A DNA stretch of 42,634 bases. Source: an uncultured Oxalobacteraceae bacterium (GTDB taxonomy: Bacteria; Pseudomonadota; Gammaproteobacteria; Burkholderiales; Burkholderiaceae_D). Below the pieces are notes generated by a model. The model did no database searches. It saw only the letters and a program-made list of their open reading frames with translations, and was not told where the DNA came from. Positions within the stretch are counted from its first letter, which is position 1; each line of letters starts with the position of its first letter. The translations under genes and the position numbers were made by a program. Below are positions 17,611-26,054 of this stretch, in pieces. Where the stretch lies: NCBI GenBank assembly GCA_937996605.1, contig CALKVB010000390.1:1-42634 (forward strand), read 5' to 3'.

Positions 17611-18117
17611 ATGTCAACAATCAACAACCAGCCCTTATCGGCACATTGGAACAAGGTGATAAAAGGCCTAATCTTGATGATAGGCCTAGACAGCTTTCAT
17701 CTTGTGAGCGCAGACGAGAAAGTAAATCAAGCGAAAATTCCAGCGTCTCCTAAATATCAGCAAGAGTGCGCAGCCTGCCACATTGCCTATCCAGCAGGCA
17801 TGTTACCGGCTGCTTCATGGGCGCGCCTGATGAACAATTTGCCCAATCACTTTGGCACCGATGCCTCACTTGACAACGCCAGCGTGCAACAAATCAGTCA
17901 ATGGCTACAACTGTATGGCGGCAGCTATAAGCGCGTCACCACAGAAGCACCGCAAGATCGCATTACCAAATCCGCATGGTTTATCCGCAAGCATGATGAA
18001 GTATCAGCACAAACCTGGAAGCTAGCCGCTGTCAAAAGCCCATCCAATTGCATGGCCTGTCATCAACAAGCAAATTTAGGAGATTTCAATGAACACCGTA
18101 TCCGCATCCCCCGCTAA
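17611..18117 (+). CDS. diheme cytochrome c (DHC type)
   Basis: 168 residues with two haem motifs, C53-A-A-C-H57 and C147-M-A-C-H151, at the two ends of a small domain, as in diheme cytochrome c (PF09626) found beside SHP genes. The N-terminus has a hydrophobic segment (about residues 17-33) after a polar start, which should serve as a Sec signal so that haem is attached in the periplasm. It begins 9 bp after the SHP stop with GGAG upstream, and its last 29 bases overlap the cytochrome b gene. Known DHC proteins carry electrons from the membrane cytochrome b561 to SHP. Confidence 0.87.
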   Translation: MSTINNQPLSAHWNKVIKGLILMIGLDSFHLVSADEKVNQAKIPASPKYQQECAACHIAYPAGMLPAASWARLMNNLPNHFGTDASLDNASVQQISQWLQLYGGSYKRVTTEAPQDRITKSAWFIRKHDEVSAQTWKLAAVKSPSNCMACHQQANLGDFNEHRIRIPR

Positions 18118-18892
18118 TGCTAGCGATTCTGGCGATACTATCGATACTAGCGACGCTCGTCAGCCAACCACAATGTCAAACGCAGAACTCGGCAGTCATA
18201 GCAAACCCGATTATGTAAAAGTATGGGATCTACCTGTACGTGTAATCCACTGGTTAATTGCGCTATGTTTCACAGGCGCTTACTTAACCGCAGAAAGCGA
18301 AAGCTGGCGCTTGCTCCATGTGAGCTTGGGCTACACCATGGGTGGCTTAATCGCCTTTCGTGTTATTTGGGGTGTGATTGGCACTCGCTATGCCCGCTTT
18401 TCCGAGTTCGTCCGTAGTCCGAGCGCTGTGTTGCAGTATTTACGCAGTCTGATGACAAAATCACCCGAACACTTCACTGGACACAATCCGGCTGGGGCTA
18501 TTGCTGTCCTCTTATTGTTAGGCGTAGGCGCAGCGATAAGCGTCTCGGGTTACGCCCTGTATAACGATCTGGGTGGTGAATGGATTGAGGAAGCGCATGA
18601 ATTACTTGCCAACGCCATGCTCGCCATCGTGTGTATTCACATCGCTGCGGTTCTCATTTCCAGCCACCTGCATAAAGAAAATCTGCCACTGGCTATGATT
18701 ACTGGAAAAAAACGTCGCATCGCCAGTGCCGCCATCAGCTCAACTTGGCGTAGCGTCGCGCTTGTAATACTATTGGCAGTCATGGCTTTTTGGTTTTGGC
18801 AATGGCAACAAGCGCCAGTCACGCAGCCAACTCAAAACAGTCATCAAATCAGCGCTGCTGATCAATCAAAACCTGAAGAAGACGACGACTAA
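18089..18892 (+). CDS. cytochrome b561-like membrane protein
   Basis: 267 residues. After a polar N-terminal tail of about 45 residues come four membrane segments (about 50-68, 78-98, 135-156, 172-192) of the Ni-hydrogenase/cytochrome b561 type (PF01292), starting 'VKVWDLPVRVIHWLIALC'. Candidate haem-ligand histidines are H54, H77, H170 and H184. A fifth hydrophobic helix (about 220-240) and an acidic tail follow. The ATG has AGGAG 7 nt upstream and lies inside the diheme gene (29-nt overlap). It is expected to pass electrons from the quinone pool to the two periplasmic cytochromes. Its stop abuts the response-regulator ATG (TAAATG), so the redox genes and the two-component genes are one transcription unit. 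Confidence 0.9.
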   Translation: MNTVSASPANASDSGDTIDTSDARQPTTMSNAELGSHSKPDYVKVWDLPVRVIHWLIALCFTGAYLTAESESWRLLHVSLGYTMGGLIAFRVIWGVIGTRYARFSEFVRSPSAVLQYLRSLMTKSPEHFTGHNPAGAIAVLLLLGVGAAISVSGYALYNDLGGEWIEEAHELLANAMLAIVCIHIAAVLISSHLHKENLPLAMITGKKRRIASAAISSTWRSVALVILLAVMAFWFWQWQQAPVTQPTQNSHQISAADQSKPEEDDD

Positions 18893-19576
18893 ATGCGCAT
18901 CTTATTAGCAGAAGATGATTCCTTACTCGGCGATGGCCTGCAAGCTGGGCTCAGACAATCCGGCTTTCAGGTTGACTGGGTTCGCGACGGTGTGGCAGCC
19001 GAACACGAACTACGTGCGCTACCGATGAATGGCAGCACTTATGCGGCTGCCATTCTTGATCTCGGTCTTCCGCGTAAAGATGGACTAGATGTATTAGCTT
19101 CAATCCGCGCGAATGGCATCAGCACACCGATTCTTATTTTAACCGCGCGTGACGCTTTACCAGATAAAGTGCGCGGCCTAAATCTCGGTGCCGATGATTA
19201 CGTAATCAAGCCTGTCGATCTAGAAGAATTAGCCGCTCGCCTGCGTGCGTTGGTGCGCCGATCGCACGGACAAAGTCAAGAATGTTTGCGGGTGCATGAC
19301 TTAGTGCTTGATCCGGCTGCACGCACAGTCAAGCTGCAGCAAGAACCAATCAGTTTATCTGCGCGAGAATTCGAATTACTCATGGCCATGATGCTCAACG
19401 CCGATCGCGTTTTATCACGCGAGCAATTAGAACAGCATCTGTATAGTTGGGGCCAAGAAGTCGAGAGCAATACCATAGAAGTTTATATCCATAACCTACG
19501 TCGCAAACTCGGCCCCGGCTATATTCACACAGTGCGCGGGGTTGGCTATCTCTTGCAAAAGGCAGCAGACCATTGA
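18893..19576 (+). CDS. OmpR-family response regulator (QseB/PmrA-like)
   Basis: 227 residues. Receiver domain 1-115 with acidic pocket D8-D9, phospho-acceptor D56, T84 and K106. OmpR-type winged helix at about 130-222 ('LSAREFELLMAMMLNADRVLSREQLEQHLY', 'VYIHNLRRKLGPGYIHTVRGVGYLL'). The start abuts the cytochrome b stop, and the stop overlaps the kinase start. Its natural target is the CTTAAG-N5-TTTAAG box at 17122, because QseB/PmrA subfamily regulators bind such direct repeats. It probably tunes the electron-transfer operon in response to the signal read by the kinase. Confidence 0.95.
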   Translation: MRILLAEDDSLLGDGLQAGLRQSGFQVDWVRDGVAAEHELRALPMNGSTYAAAILDLGLPRKDGLDVLASIRANGISTPILILTARDALPDKVRGLNLGADDYVIKPVDLEELAARLRALVRRSHGQSQECLRVHDLVLDPAARTVKLQQEPISLSAREFELLMAMMLNADRVLSREQLEQHLYSWGQEVESNTIEVYIHNLRRKLGPGYIHTVRGVGYLLQKAADH

Positions 19577-20955
19577 AAACGACCAAGCCTGGCTCACTGC
19601 AATCGGAATTAATATCACTCGTACTAGGTGCCGTGCTTGCGATTTTTATTTTAATTGCCAGCTTGACCTGGTTAGACGCCAGCCATGAAATTGATGAGAT
19701 TCTCGATAGCCATCTCACTCAAGCGGCATCTTTATTGGTGGTTCAAGAAGCCAATGAAGTAGGTGAAAATGATCAGCAAATCGATGCGCCGATTTTGCAT
19801 CGCTATGCGCAAAAAACGCTATTCCAAGTGTTCCACGAAGGCAGGCTCAGCCTACGCTCCGCGAATGCGCCCGCCACACCGATTCAAGCGATTGATCAAC
19901 ATTTCACTGCAGGTTTCAGTACCATACAAATCGGTCCAGATGCTTGGCGCGTGTTTGCGACCGATGGTGCAGAAAATGACATCAAGGTTTTTGTCGCTGA
20001 AAAGATTGAGACTCGCTCCTCCATCTTACAAGCTGTTTTTCGTAGTATGTTGGTGCCATTAGGCTTAGCCTTGCCTGCGCTAGGTCTCGCCATTTGGTGG
20101 GCCATCCGGCGTGGCATACGCCCGCTACGAGAACTTAGCCTTAGCCTGCAACAGCGTAAAGCGGGGTCACTCGAACCACTACCAACCGAGCACTGCAATA
20201 TTGAAATACTGCCTATGCTTGAGGCACTGAACGACTTATTCCAACGCACCAATGCGTTGCATAAAGCGGAACAACGCTTTACGGCCGATGCGGCCCATGA
20301 ATTACGCACGCCAATTGCAGCGCTGCGCACGCAAGCGCAAGTGGCGATGGCAGAGACAGATCCATTACTACAAAAGCACGCCTTACAAAACACGGTCGCC
20401 GCTTGCGACCGAGCTAGTCGTTTAGTTGATCAATTATTGACCTTGGCCAAACTAGAGAATCAGGCACAAGTGACCATGCAAACCTGCCATTTGGCACAAC
20501 TCGTCAAACAATGCGTGGCAGACTTGGCGCCTCGAGCGATTCATAAACAACAGCAATTGGGCTTTGATTTTGATGAGACGATAGCTGACGAAGTCAACGC
20601 AAATGAAGTGCTGTTATCGGTACTGTTTAGGAATCTGATCGACAATGCGATTCGCTATAGCCCACCACTAGCGGTCATCAACATCCGACTTTCTCACGAC
20701 AAAGACAACTTGGAAGTCGTCATCGAAGATAGTGGCAAAGGCATGGACCCAAATGCAATCAAGCGCTTAGGTGAACGCTTTTTCCGAGTCACGGAGCAAG
20801 CAGAAAGCGGCAGCGGTCTGGGTTGGTCTATCGTGCATCGCATTGCCCAAGTTCATCAAATCGCGATTCGCATCGCACCATCAAGCGATCTCGGTGGGCT
20901 CGCCATCCATTTGCAATTCAAGGCATCACAAAGTCCACCTGCATCCAACATGTGA
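19573..20955 (+). CDS. sensor histidine kinase (QseC-like)
   Basis: 460 residues from a TTG start that overlaps the regulator's stop as TTGA; no in-frame ATG exists before the first membrane helix, so TTG is needed. Membrane segments at about 13-33 and 158-178 enclose a periplasmic sensor of about 125 residues. A HAMP-like linker follows, then the H-box 'FTADAAHELRTPIAALRTQ' with H242, the N-box 'NLIDNAIRYSP', the G1 box 'DSGKGMD' and the G2 box 'SGSGLGWSIV'. It should phosphorylate the upstream regulator. Its co-transcription with haem proteins suggests a redox or gaseous signal, which is inference. Confidence 0.94.
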   Translation: MKTTKPGSLQSELISLVLGAVLAIFILIASLTWLDASHEIDEILDSHLTQAASLLVVQEANEVGENDQQIDAPILHRYAQKTLFQVFHEGRLSLRSANAPATPIQAIDQHFTAGFSTIQIGPDAWRVFATDGAENDIKVFVAEKIETRSSILQAVFRSMLVPLGLALPALGLAIWWAIRRGIRPLRELSLSLQQRKAGSLEPLPTEHCNIEILPMLEALNDLFQRTNALHKAEQRFTADAAHELRTPIAALRTQAQVAMAETDPLLQKHALQNTVAACDRASRLVDQLLTLAKLENQAQVTMQTCHLAQLVKQCVADLAPRAIHKQQQLGFDFDETIADEVNANEVLLSVLFRNLIDNAIRYSPPLAVINIRLSHDKDNLEVVIEDSGKGMDPNAIKRLGERFFRVTEQAESGSGLGWSIVHRIAQVHQIAIRIAPSSDLGGLAIHLQFKASQSPPASNM

Positions 20956-21098
20956 CTCATGGAAAAATGCGGGCAGGCCCGACATTCGACATACAGTATT
21001 CAATCAATGCCGTGAAAACTCTTGAACAAAGGGATTTGGTATTAGTTGCAAAACGGATAAATGGAGAGTATGCAAAATTCAACATAAATCCAAGAGAT

Positions 21099-21145
21099 AC
21101 CTAATTTTAGAAGCAACAGAAACCATGCTTTTTGAAGTGAGTGTC
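21099..21145. repeat. CACCCAT...GGGTG intergenic palindrome, copy 3
   Basis: Starts ACCTAATTTTAGAAGCAAC and ends CTTTTTGAAGTGAGTGTC. It lies between the convergent kinase (stop 20955) and LysR (stop 21195) genes, a terminator position for both. Arms are slightly decayed relative to the copy at 23238. Confidence 0.7.
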
Positions 21146-21194
21146 TACTGATTCCCACTGATTCTCTCTCTACTGATTTTCTCTACTAATTACT

Positions 21195-22073
21195 TTAGGT
21201 CTGATCTTGGTGAAAATGTATAAATCGCTCCGTTAAATTCGCTTTGCCAGGATTGGCGGGCCACAGCGCGTAGACGGGTAGAGACGGTACCCGATAATTG
21301 GGAAGTAATTCAATCAAGCTGCCTTCTGCGATTGCTGCCTCAACTAAGAATGTTGGTGGCGTGGCCAAGCCCACACCCGCTATCGCCAATTGACTCGCGG
21401 CGTCAACGCTATCGACCACCACCTTGGGAAGTATATCGATCGATACTGTAGTAGCTCTTTTGTGCACAAACGTCTTGCGGTCCTTGCGCATCTTGAGCCC
21501 TATCCATTCCCATGCGATGAGGTCTTCTGGTGATTGCGGTCTTTTATATCGAGCAGCCAAGCCGGGTGCTGAGACCAGTTTACGCGGCATATCGTAGAGG
21601 CGTTTTGACTTTAATCCGCTATCTTTCAAGTCGCCGACCCGAATCGCCAGATCGATGCCTTCTCGCACTAAGTCTTCAGCTGTATCAATGAAACTGATAT
21701 CGAGATTGATCTTAGGATATGCGCGAGCAAAGTCGGCGATTCGGTTCATCAATGGTGAACGCGAAAAGAACGCTGGAACGGTCATCTTGAATCGTCCACT
21801 CGGTTCAGCCGATTTTCCCGCAATAACATCGAGACCACGTTCTGCTGCCGCCATCATTTCCTGTGCCGCGACTAAGAGCTTCGCCCCTTCATCGGTCAAT
21901 GACAGGCGCCGGGTTGACCTGTACAACAAGGCAGAACCCAATCGGCGTTCGAGGCTGGCAACATGATGACTCACAACCGACGGTGACAAGCGCAAAGCTG
22001 CAGCGGCCGCCCGAAAAGAAGCGCATTCGACCACTTTGACAAAGATCGCCAGCGCGCGTAGCTCATCTATCAT
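21195..22073 (-). CDS. LysR-family transcriptional regulator
   Basis: 292 residues. N-terminal winged HTH at about 1-60 ('LRALAIFVKVVECASFRAAAAALRLSPSVVSHHVASLERRLGSALLYRSTRRLSLTDEG'), then the two-lobed effector domain at about 90-290. The CrgA-like form ('GRFKMTVPAFFSRS', 'IDLAIRVGDLKDSGL') is typical of the large LysR clade with aromatic or redox-active effectors. It is divergent from the proline dehydrogenase gene with about 120 bp between start codons, the classical layout for a LysR regulator and its target. The stretch ATAACATATCTTAT (22104-22117) in that gap is a near-palindrome that could be its binding site. Confidence 0.93.
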   Translation of the reverse strand: MIDELRALAIFVKVVECASFRAAAAALRLSPSVVSHHVASLERRLGSALLYRSTRRLSLTDEGAKLLVAAQEMMAAAERGLDVIAGKSAEPSGRFKMTVPAFFSRSPLMNRIADFARAYPKINLDISFIDTAEDLVREGIDLAIRVGDLKDSGLKSKRLYDMPRKLVSAPGLAARYKRPQSPEDLIAWEWIGLKMRKDRKTFVHKRATTVSIDILPKVVVDSVDAASQLAIAGVGLATPPTFLVEAAIAEGSLIELLPNYRVPSLPVYALWPANPGKANLTERFIHFHQDQT

Positions 22074-22103
22074 TATCGCATCCTATCGAACAATCAAATT
22101 CAA

Positions 22104-22117
22104 ATAACATATCTTAT
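22104..22117. promoter_or_regulatory. possible LysR operator
   Basis: ATAACATATCTTAT is an almost perfect 14-bp palindrome in the 119-bp gap between the divergent LysR and proline dehydrogenase genes. LysR proteins commonly bind T-N11-A interrupted palindromes in such gaps. Only the palindrome is observed. Confidence 0.35.
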
Positions 22118-22192
22118 CACTCAATGCTGCGAGTGCTACATTGGCGACCAGTCCAGCCATTTCGGCATCACAATCTATGTAAAAGGAAAGGT

Positions 22193-23224
22193 ATGATTTC
22201 TACGGCAGAACAACATGTAAGCTTGCTTGCGTTAGCAGCAGGTTATGCGCAAAAACAAGGGCGAAGTGCGACACACATTATGGCGCAAGCCATGGACGCA
22301 CTCCGCCAATTGGCGATGAATGAAAGCGCCAAGGCAATGTGTGAAACAAATCCGCTCTTGAAGAAGTTGATGCAAAAAATTTCCCGTCGTTATATCGCGG
22401 GTGAAACAACGGATGAAGTAATTTCACGTCTTAGAGCGATTCGGGCGCGAGGCCACGCTACATCAGCGGAATTGATGGGCGAAAGTTGTCGCGATGAAGC
22501 ACGAGCCAATCATGCCACCGAGACTTTTTTGCAACTCATCGCACAACTCAATGCGTATGACATCCCGTGCTCCATATCACTCGATCTGTCACACATCGGT
22601 TCGGTCATTGATCCTGAACTCGGCGACCACAATGTGCGGCGCATCGCCGTTGCCGCTGCAGAATCCGACCGCGAGCTCATGATCTCTATGGAGAGTTCGG
22701 AACGCACCGACCAAATTCTCGCGAGCTACGTGAAGCTACACGAAGATCAGCATATGGACTTCTCCAACGTTGGCATCACGATACAAGCACGGCTACACAG
22801 AACTACGACAGACTTTGCGAGCATGCTCGCTTATCCGGGCAGGATTCGATTAGTCAAAGGCGCCTATTTCGAACCCGCAGACCATGCCTACGAGCGCGAT
22901 AGTGCCGAACTTTTCAGCGCCTATCTAGACTACGCCAGAACTTTACTAACATCAGGGCACAAGTGTTCGATTGCGACGCATGACAATTCGATCCAACAAG
23001 CGCTCGTCGCCTTCATCAAACAAGAGGGGATCAGAAGCGGCGCATTTGAGTTTGAATCGCTGATTGGACTAGGAACACAGCAAATTGATGATTTACACGC
23101 ACAAGGCTTTGCGACCCGGGAATATGCGGTGTATGGCGACGAGTATTTTTTGTATGTGCTAAATCGCATTGCGGAGGACCCGCTGCGACTGTATCAAGCG
23201 ATAGTGGATGCCTGCGGTGCATAG
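22193..23224 (+). CDS. proline dehydrogenase (stand-alone, PRODH family)
   Basis: 343 residues from the ATG at 22193, preceded by AAGGAAAGG; the longer frame from 22124 lacks a ribosome site. PRODH (PF01619) TIM-barrel signatures occur in order: 'RRYIAGET' near 66-73, 'VGITIQARL' near 194-202, 'RLVKGAYFEP' near 219-228, 'IATHD' near 260-264, 'FEFESLIG' near 285-292, and the C-terminal 'YAVYGDEYFLYVLNRIAEDP' near 311-330. It oxidises L-proline to pyrroline-5-carboxylate with FAD, passing electrons to quinones. Betaproteobacteria usually use the fused PutA; here there is no P5C dehydrogenase domain or neighbour, so this is the monofunctional type or a paralogue acting on a related imino acid. 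Divergent LysR is the likely regulator. Confidence 0.87.
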   Translation: MISTAEQHVSLLALAAGYAQKQGRSATHIMAQAMDALRQLAMNESAKAMCETNPLLKKLMQKISRRYIAGETTDEVISRLRAIRARGHATSAELMGESCRDEARANHATETFLQLIAQLNAYDIPCSISLDLSHIGSVIDPELGDHNVRRIAVAAAESDRELMISMESSERTDQILASYVKLHEDQHMDFSNVGITIQARLHRTTTDFASMLAYPGRIRLVKGAYFEPADHAYERDSAELFSAYLDYARTLLTSGHKCSIATHDNSIQQALVAFIKQEGIRSGAFEFESLIGLGTQQIDDLHAQGFATREYAVYGDEYFLYVLNRIAEDPLRLYQAIVDACGA

Positions 23225-23237
23225 GGGCAAAAGAAGA

Positions 23238-23279
23238 ACACCCATTTCTAAAAAGAAGTAAGTTTTTGGAATGGGTGTC
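23238..23279. repeat. CACCCAT...GGGTG intergenic palindrome, copy 4 (best preserved)
   Basis: Arms ACACCCATTTCTAAAAA and TTTTTGGAATGGGTGT pair over about 16 positions with one or two mismatches. It begins 14 bp after the proline dehydrogenase stop, so it would form a long hairpin at the end of that mRNA. The A-rich/T-rich inner arms give terminator-like composition on either strand. Confidence 0.8.
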
Positions 23280-23407
23280 CTCGTAAAACTACTGGTAAAA
23301 CTTTTGTAAAGCTTCCCGGGGGCGCCCACGCTGGTGTCCAGAACAAATCTATTGATAGATTTGATGCCACAAGTCGGATTACACTCACTATCAAAATACT
23401 CCCGTAT

Positions 23408-23490
23408 CGTCATACCGGACTTGATCCGGCATCCATGTTTCCATCATGACTGGCACTGAAGATGGATACAGGGTCAAGTCCGAGATGACG
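23408..23490. repeat. 83-bp inverted repeat (dispersed REP-like type)
   Basis: Left arm begins CGTCATACCGGACTTGATCC, right arm ends GTCAAGTCCGAGATGACG; about 31-nt arms match with several mismatches around a loop of about 20 nt. The sequence type (CGTCAT-CGGACTTGATCC-ATCCATG) is common as a dispersed intergenic repeat in proteobacterial genomes. Non-coding. Confidence 0.75.
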
Positions 23491-23949
23491 CACCACACAG
23501 TTTTCTTACTTCAAATATTCCAACTTCAAATTAGCATTTCAACAGGAAGCTCATAATTCTCAATGTGTCGCAGGGTTGCCATTTATTATTCCGGAAACTA
23601 GCGGGAAGGCGTCCATGTATGTCTGCTTAACACGACGATCAGGCAATTAGCTTGAATATTTCGACCAGTTAGGCTAATATATTAACAGTATATTTAAAAT
23701 GTATTGATTCCGGCACTCGAATTTCCTATGCTTCGTGGTTAAAGGAAATTTAATAAGTAGGCGTCCTTTGTTCTGATCGATCTGATGTGAACGATAAAAG
23801 TGCGATCTCGATCGTAAAAGCTTTTGAGCTAGGCAGTACAACTTCCATAGAGAAAAATGTGCGCTCAGGAACCAAACGAAGTTAGTTTCACTGTGATGAC
23901 TTATCTGATGCAATTGATACCGTGAAGTTTTTAAAGAATAGGAAATGTG

Positions 23950-24918
23950 ATGCAAACAAATAGTAAAGATTGGCGATACACAGTGATGCCGGCGGTGTTC
24001 ACTTGGCTAAAAGAATCAGAATCCGGTGCTCTTGAAATTGATTTTGATGTGACGCGAAAACAAGCCGCACATGTTTTGGCGGCAAAGGGTAAGGGTGGTA
24101 GCAGATTTGGTGGGCTGGTCGCTTCGGGTACGCTCGGTGAAAACAGTTATCTGACTCCAGAACAGCGCCTCGCTTTACTGAAATCGCTTTCTGATATCGC
24201 CAAAGAATATAACGTTCCTTTGATCAGTGGCGCTGCCGCTGAAACCAAGGAAGCGCTGGCGAAAATCATTGAAGGGCTTGCTGCAGTTGGCGTAAATACC
24301 GTGATGGTGATGCCACCAAAAACCAAGGAAGCACCTTCAGATGAAGAGATGTATGCCTACTTTGCGCTCGCTGCAGAAACTGCTAGAAAAGTCGGCGTGA
24401 CGATTATGCCGTACAACAATCCTGATGCAGCCGGATACCATGCGCTGTCAATCGATCTGCTCAGAAAACTTTCTGCGCTTCCTGAAGTAGTCGCACTCAA
24501 AATATCGTCGCTCGACGTGTCAATTATCGAAACGCTGATCGTAGAGAATAGTGATTTAAAAGTTTTGGCAGGCGTTGATTCCGTCACTGTGCATGCAGGC
24601 TTGGCTGGCGCATGCGGTGGCATTACAGGTGTCGGCACCATCTTCCCCAAAGCAAGTATCACGATGCAAGAGCATGTGTTAAAAGGTGAATGGGCTGAGG
24701 CCAACAAAATTTCTCAAGCGCTCAATTCCATCTCTTATCTCGATGCGCAGCCTTTGCTGTTGGAATACCTGAAGTTTGCGATGGGCATTCATCACAATGA
24801 TCCCGAAGGCGGGCTTCGTACTTACGGTAAGAAATTGACGCAACAGGAAATCGATGATGTCCGTGCGAGATATCTGCTGGCGAAAGAAAGATTGGAACGT
24901 TTAGGTTTGGCTGATTGA
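23950..24918 (+). CDS. DapA/NAL-family lyase (dihydrodipicolinate synthase-like)
   Basis: 322 residues from the ATG at 23950 (AGGA 6 nt upstream; a GTG three bases earlier is a less likely start). TIM-barrel class I aldolase: 'GTLGENSYLTPEQR' at about 61-73 matches the family's G-T/S-T-GE block, Y155 in 'MPYNNP' is the conserved tyrosine, and K184 in 'VVALKISS' is the Schiff-base lysine. True DapA has other active-site residues and sits with lysine genes, so the substrate is open; family relatives include N-acetylneuraminate lyase, keto-deoxy-sugar aldolases and the pyrroline-4-hydroxy-2-carboxylate deaminase of hydroxyproline breakdown. The last is tempting with proline dehydrogenase upstream, but 725 bp separate the genes. 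Confidence 0.85.
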   Translation: MQTNSKDWRYTVMPAVFTWLKESESGALEIDFDVTRKQAAHVLAAKGKGGSRFGGLVASGTLGENSYLTPEQRLALLKSLSDIAKEYNVPLISGAAAETKEALAKIIEGLAAVGVNTVMVMPPKTKEAPSDEEMYAYFALAAETARKVGVTIMPYNNPDAAGYHALSIDLLRKLSALPEVVALKISSLDVSIIETLIVENSDLKVLAGVDSVTVHAGLAGACGGITGVGTIFPKASITMQEHVLKGEWAEANKISQALNSISYLDAQPLLLEYLKFAMGIHHNDPEGGLRTYGKKLTQQEIDDVRARYLLAKERLERLGLAD

Positions 24919-24931
24919 TTGTTTCAAACAT

Positions 24932-24965
24932 CAGGCTTACGCAAGATTGTGCTAGCGTGAGCCTG
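24932..24965 (+). terminator. intrinsic-type terminator after the DapA-family gene
   Basis: CAGGCTTACGC (24932-24942) pairs with GCGTGAGCCTG (24955-24965), 11 bp with one mismatch and a 12-nt loop; a T-rich stretch (GAATTTTTGG) follows about 7 nt later. It starts 13 bp after the stop codon at 24918. Confidence 0.6.
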
Positions 24966-25085
24966 GCCTTGAATTTTTGGACCAGAAAATTCAGAAAACA
25001 CCGATTGCCAGATACAATAAAAATCGCATGTTAAGTTAGATGTCTTCCGAAACGACTGAGCTGTATTAACACATAGCAGCTCTTG

Positions 25086-25823
25086 TTACTTGACGTTTTT
25101 CACAACAAACACAAAGCGATCAGTCTTACCTCGAATACTTGGATCGAATACGATATTTGTTCTAGGGTCAGCTGGATTACGTAATAAATCGCTTTGCTTT
25201 ACAATTTCAAATCCAAATCCTTTCAACGAACTCTTTACAAATTCTTCATCGATGCGGTGATTATTTTGCGTTTGTTCGAGCTTACTACCAATGGGTGCAG
25301 AATGATCGATAACGAGCATCAGTCCATTCGGTTTCAAGGCTTTCTTAATTTGTCCCATGAGGTCTTTGTCATCGATCTTCCAGCCTGGTGAGACGTGATA
25401 CATATCGTGATAACCCATCACGAAAAAGACGGCGTCCACACTATTTTCAGCAAGTTCCAAATGATCCACTTCGCGGTCGTAACGCACCACATTTTTAAGC
25501 GAGCCATCTGCCAGACGTGCCTCCAACTCTTTACCAACAAATGGTAAATAAGCTTTATTGTTGTGCAGCAGGACTCGACCATTATTTCCTACTTGTTGGC
25601 CCAAGAGTTCACTGTAATACCCGCTCCCCCCCAGCAAATCCAATACCGTCATTCCCTCTTTCACATCCATCAGAGCCATCATTTCGAGTGGCTTACTCGT
25701 CATATCACGCTGCTTATCCGCATTTGATCGATGCGCATGATTGAGATCGATTTGCGCATTCGCGATCAAGCTTATTGTCGCTAAACCAAACGATACTAAA
25801 CAGTTCCTTAGCAAACGATTCAT
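25086..25823 (-). CDS. exported class I SAM-dependent methyltransferase-like protein
   Basis: 245 residues. The first 23 form a good Sec signal peptide (MNRLLRNCLVSFGLATISLIANA). Then a Rossmann methyltransferase fold: motif I 'TVLDLLGGSGYYSELLGQQVG' starts near residue 59, an acidic residue after 'RVLLHNNK' and 'SVDAVFFVMGYHDMYH' near 126-141, then 'LKPNGLMLVIDHSAP'. This is the COG4798 type of predicted methyltransferase. GGAGG lies 6 nt before the ATG, so the start that includes the signal peptide is firm. SAM is not known in the periplasm, so either the protein binds another ligand or the signal acts as an anchor. It is not in an operon; neighbours face other ways. Confidence 0.87.
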   Translation of the reverse strand: MNRLLRNCLVSFGLATISLIANAQIDLNHAHRSNADKQRDMTSKPLEMMALMDVKEGMTVLDLLGGSGYYSELLGQQVGNNGRVLLHNNKAYLPFVGKELEARLADGSLKNVVRYDREVDHLELAENSVDAVFFVMGYHDMYHVSPGWKIDDKDLMGQIKKALKPNGLMLVIDHSAPIGSKLEQTQNNHRIDEEFVKSSLKGFGFEIVKQSDLLRNPADPRTNIVFDPSIRGKTDRFVFVVKNVK

Positions 25824-26054
25824 TTCGCCTCCGTGTAGGTAGGATAGTCAATAACATTTATCAACATCAGGGTAGCAAAGCTAGAAATAAGTATTGCCCC
25901 AAGAATGCTGCCATGAAAATCGTTATAAACACAAGCTTCAGGCGACGGTCGGCAGCTTTTATTACATCAGTTGCCGCCTGATTTGTCGAGCTAAGTCAGA
26001 TTCTAAACCCATCGTCAACACGCCCGAGTGGCCGGTGATCGCGCCATATTTCAA

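Larger units (their letters stand above)
23225..23949. other. intergenic, about 725 bp, two palindromic repeats
   Basis: Holds the best-preserved CACCCAT-type palindrome (23238-23279), a larger inverted repeat (23408-23490) and, from about 23650 on, an AT-rich tract that presumably carries the promoter of the DapA-family gene. No protein-coding frame with support. Confidence 0.6.
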
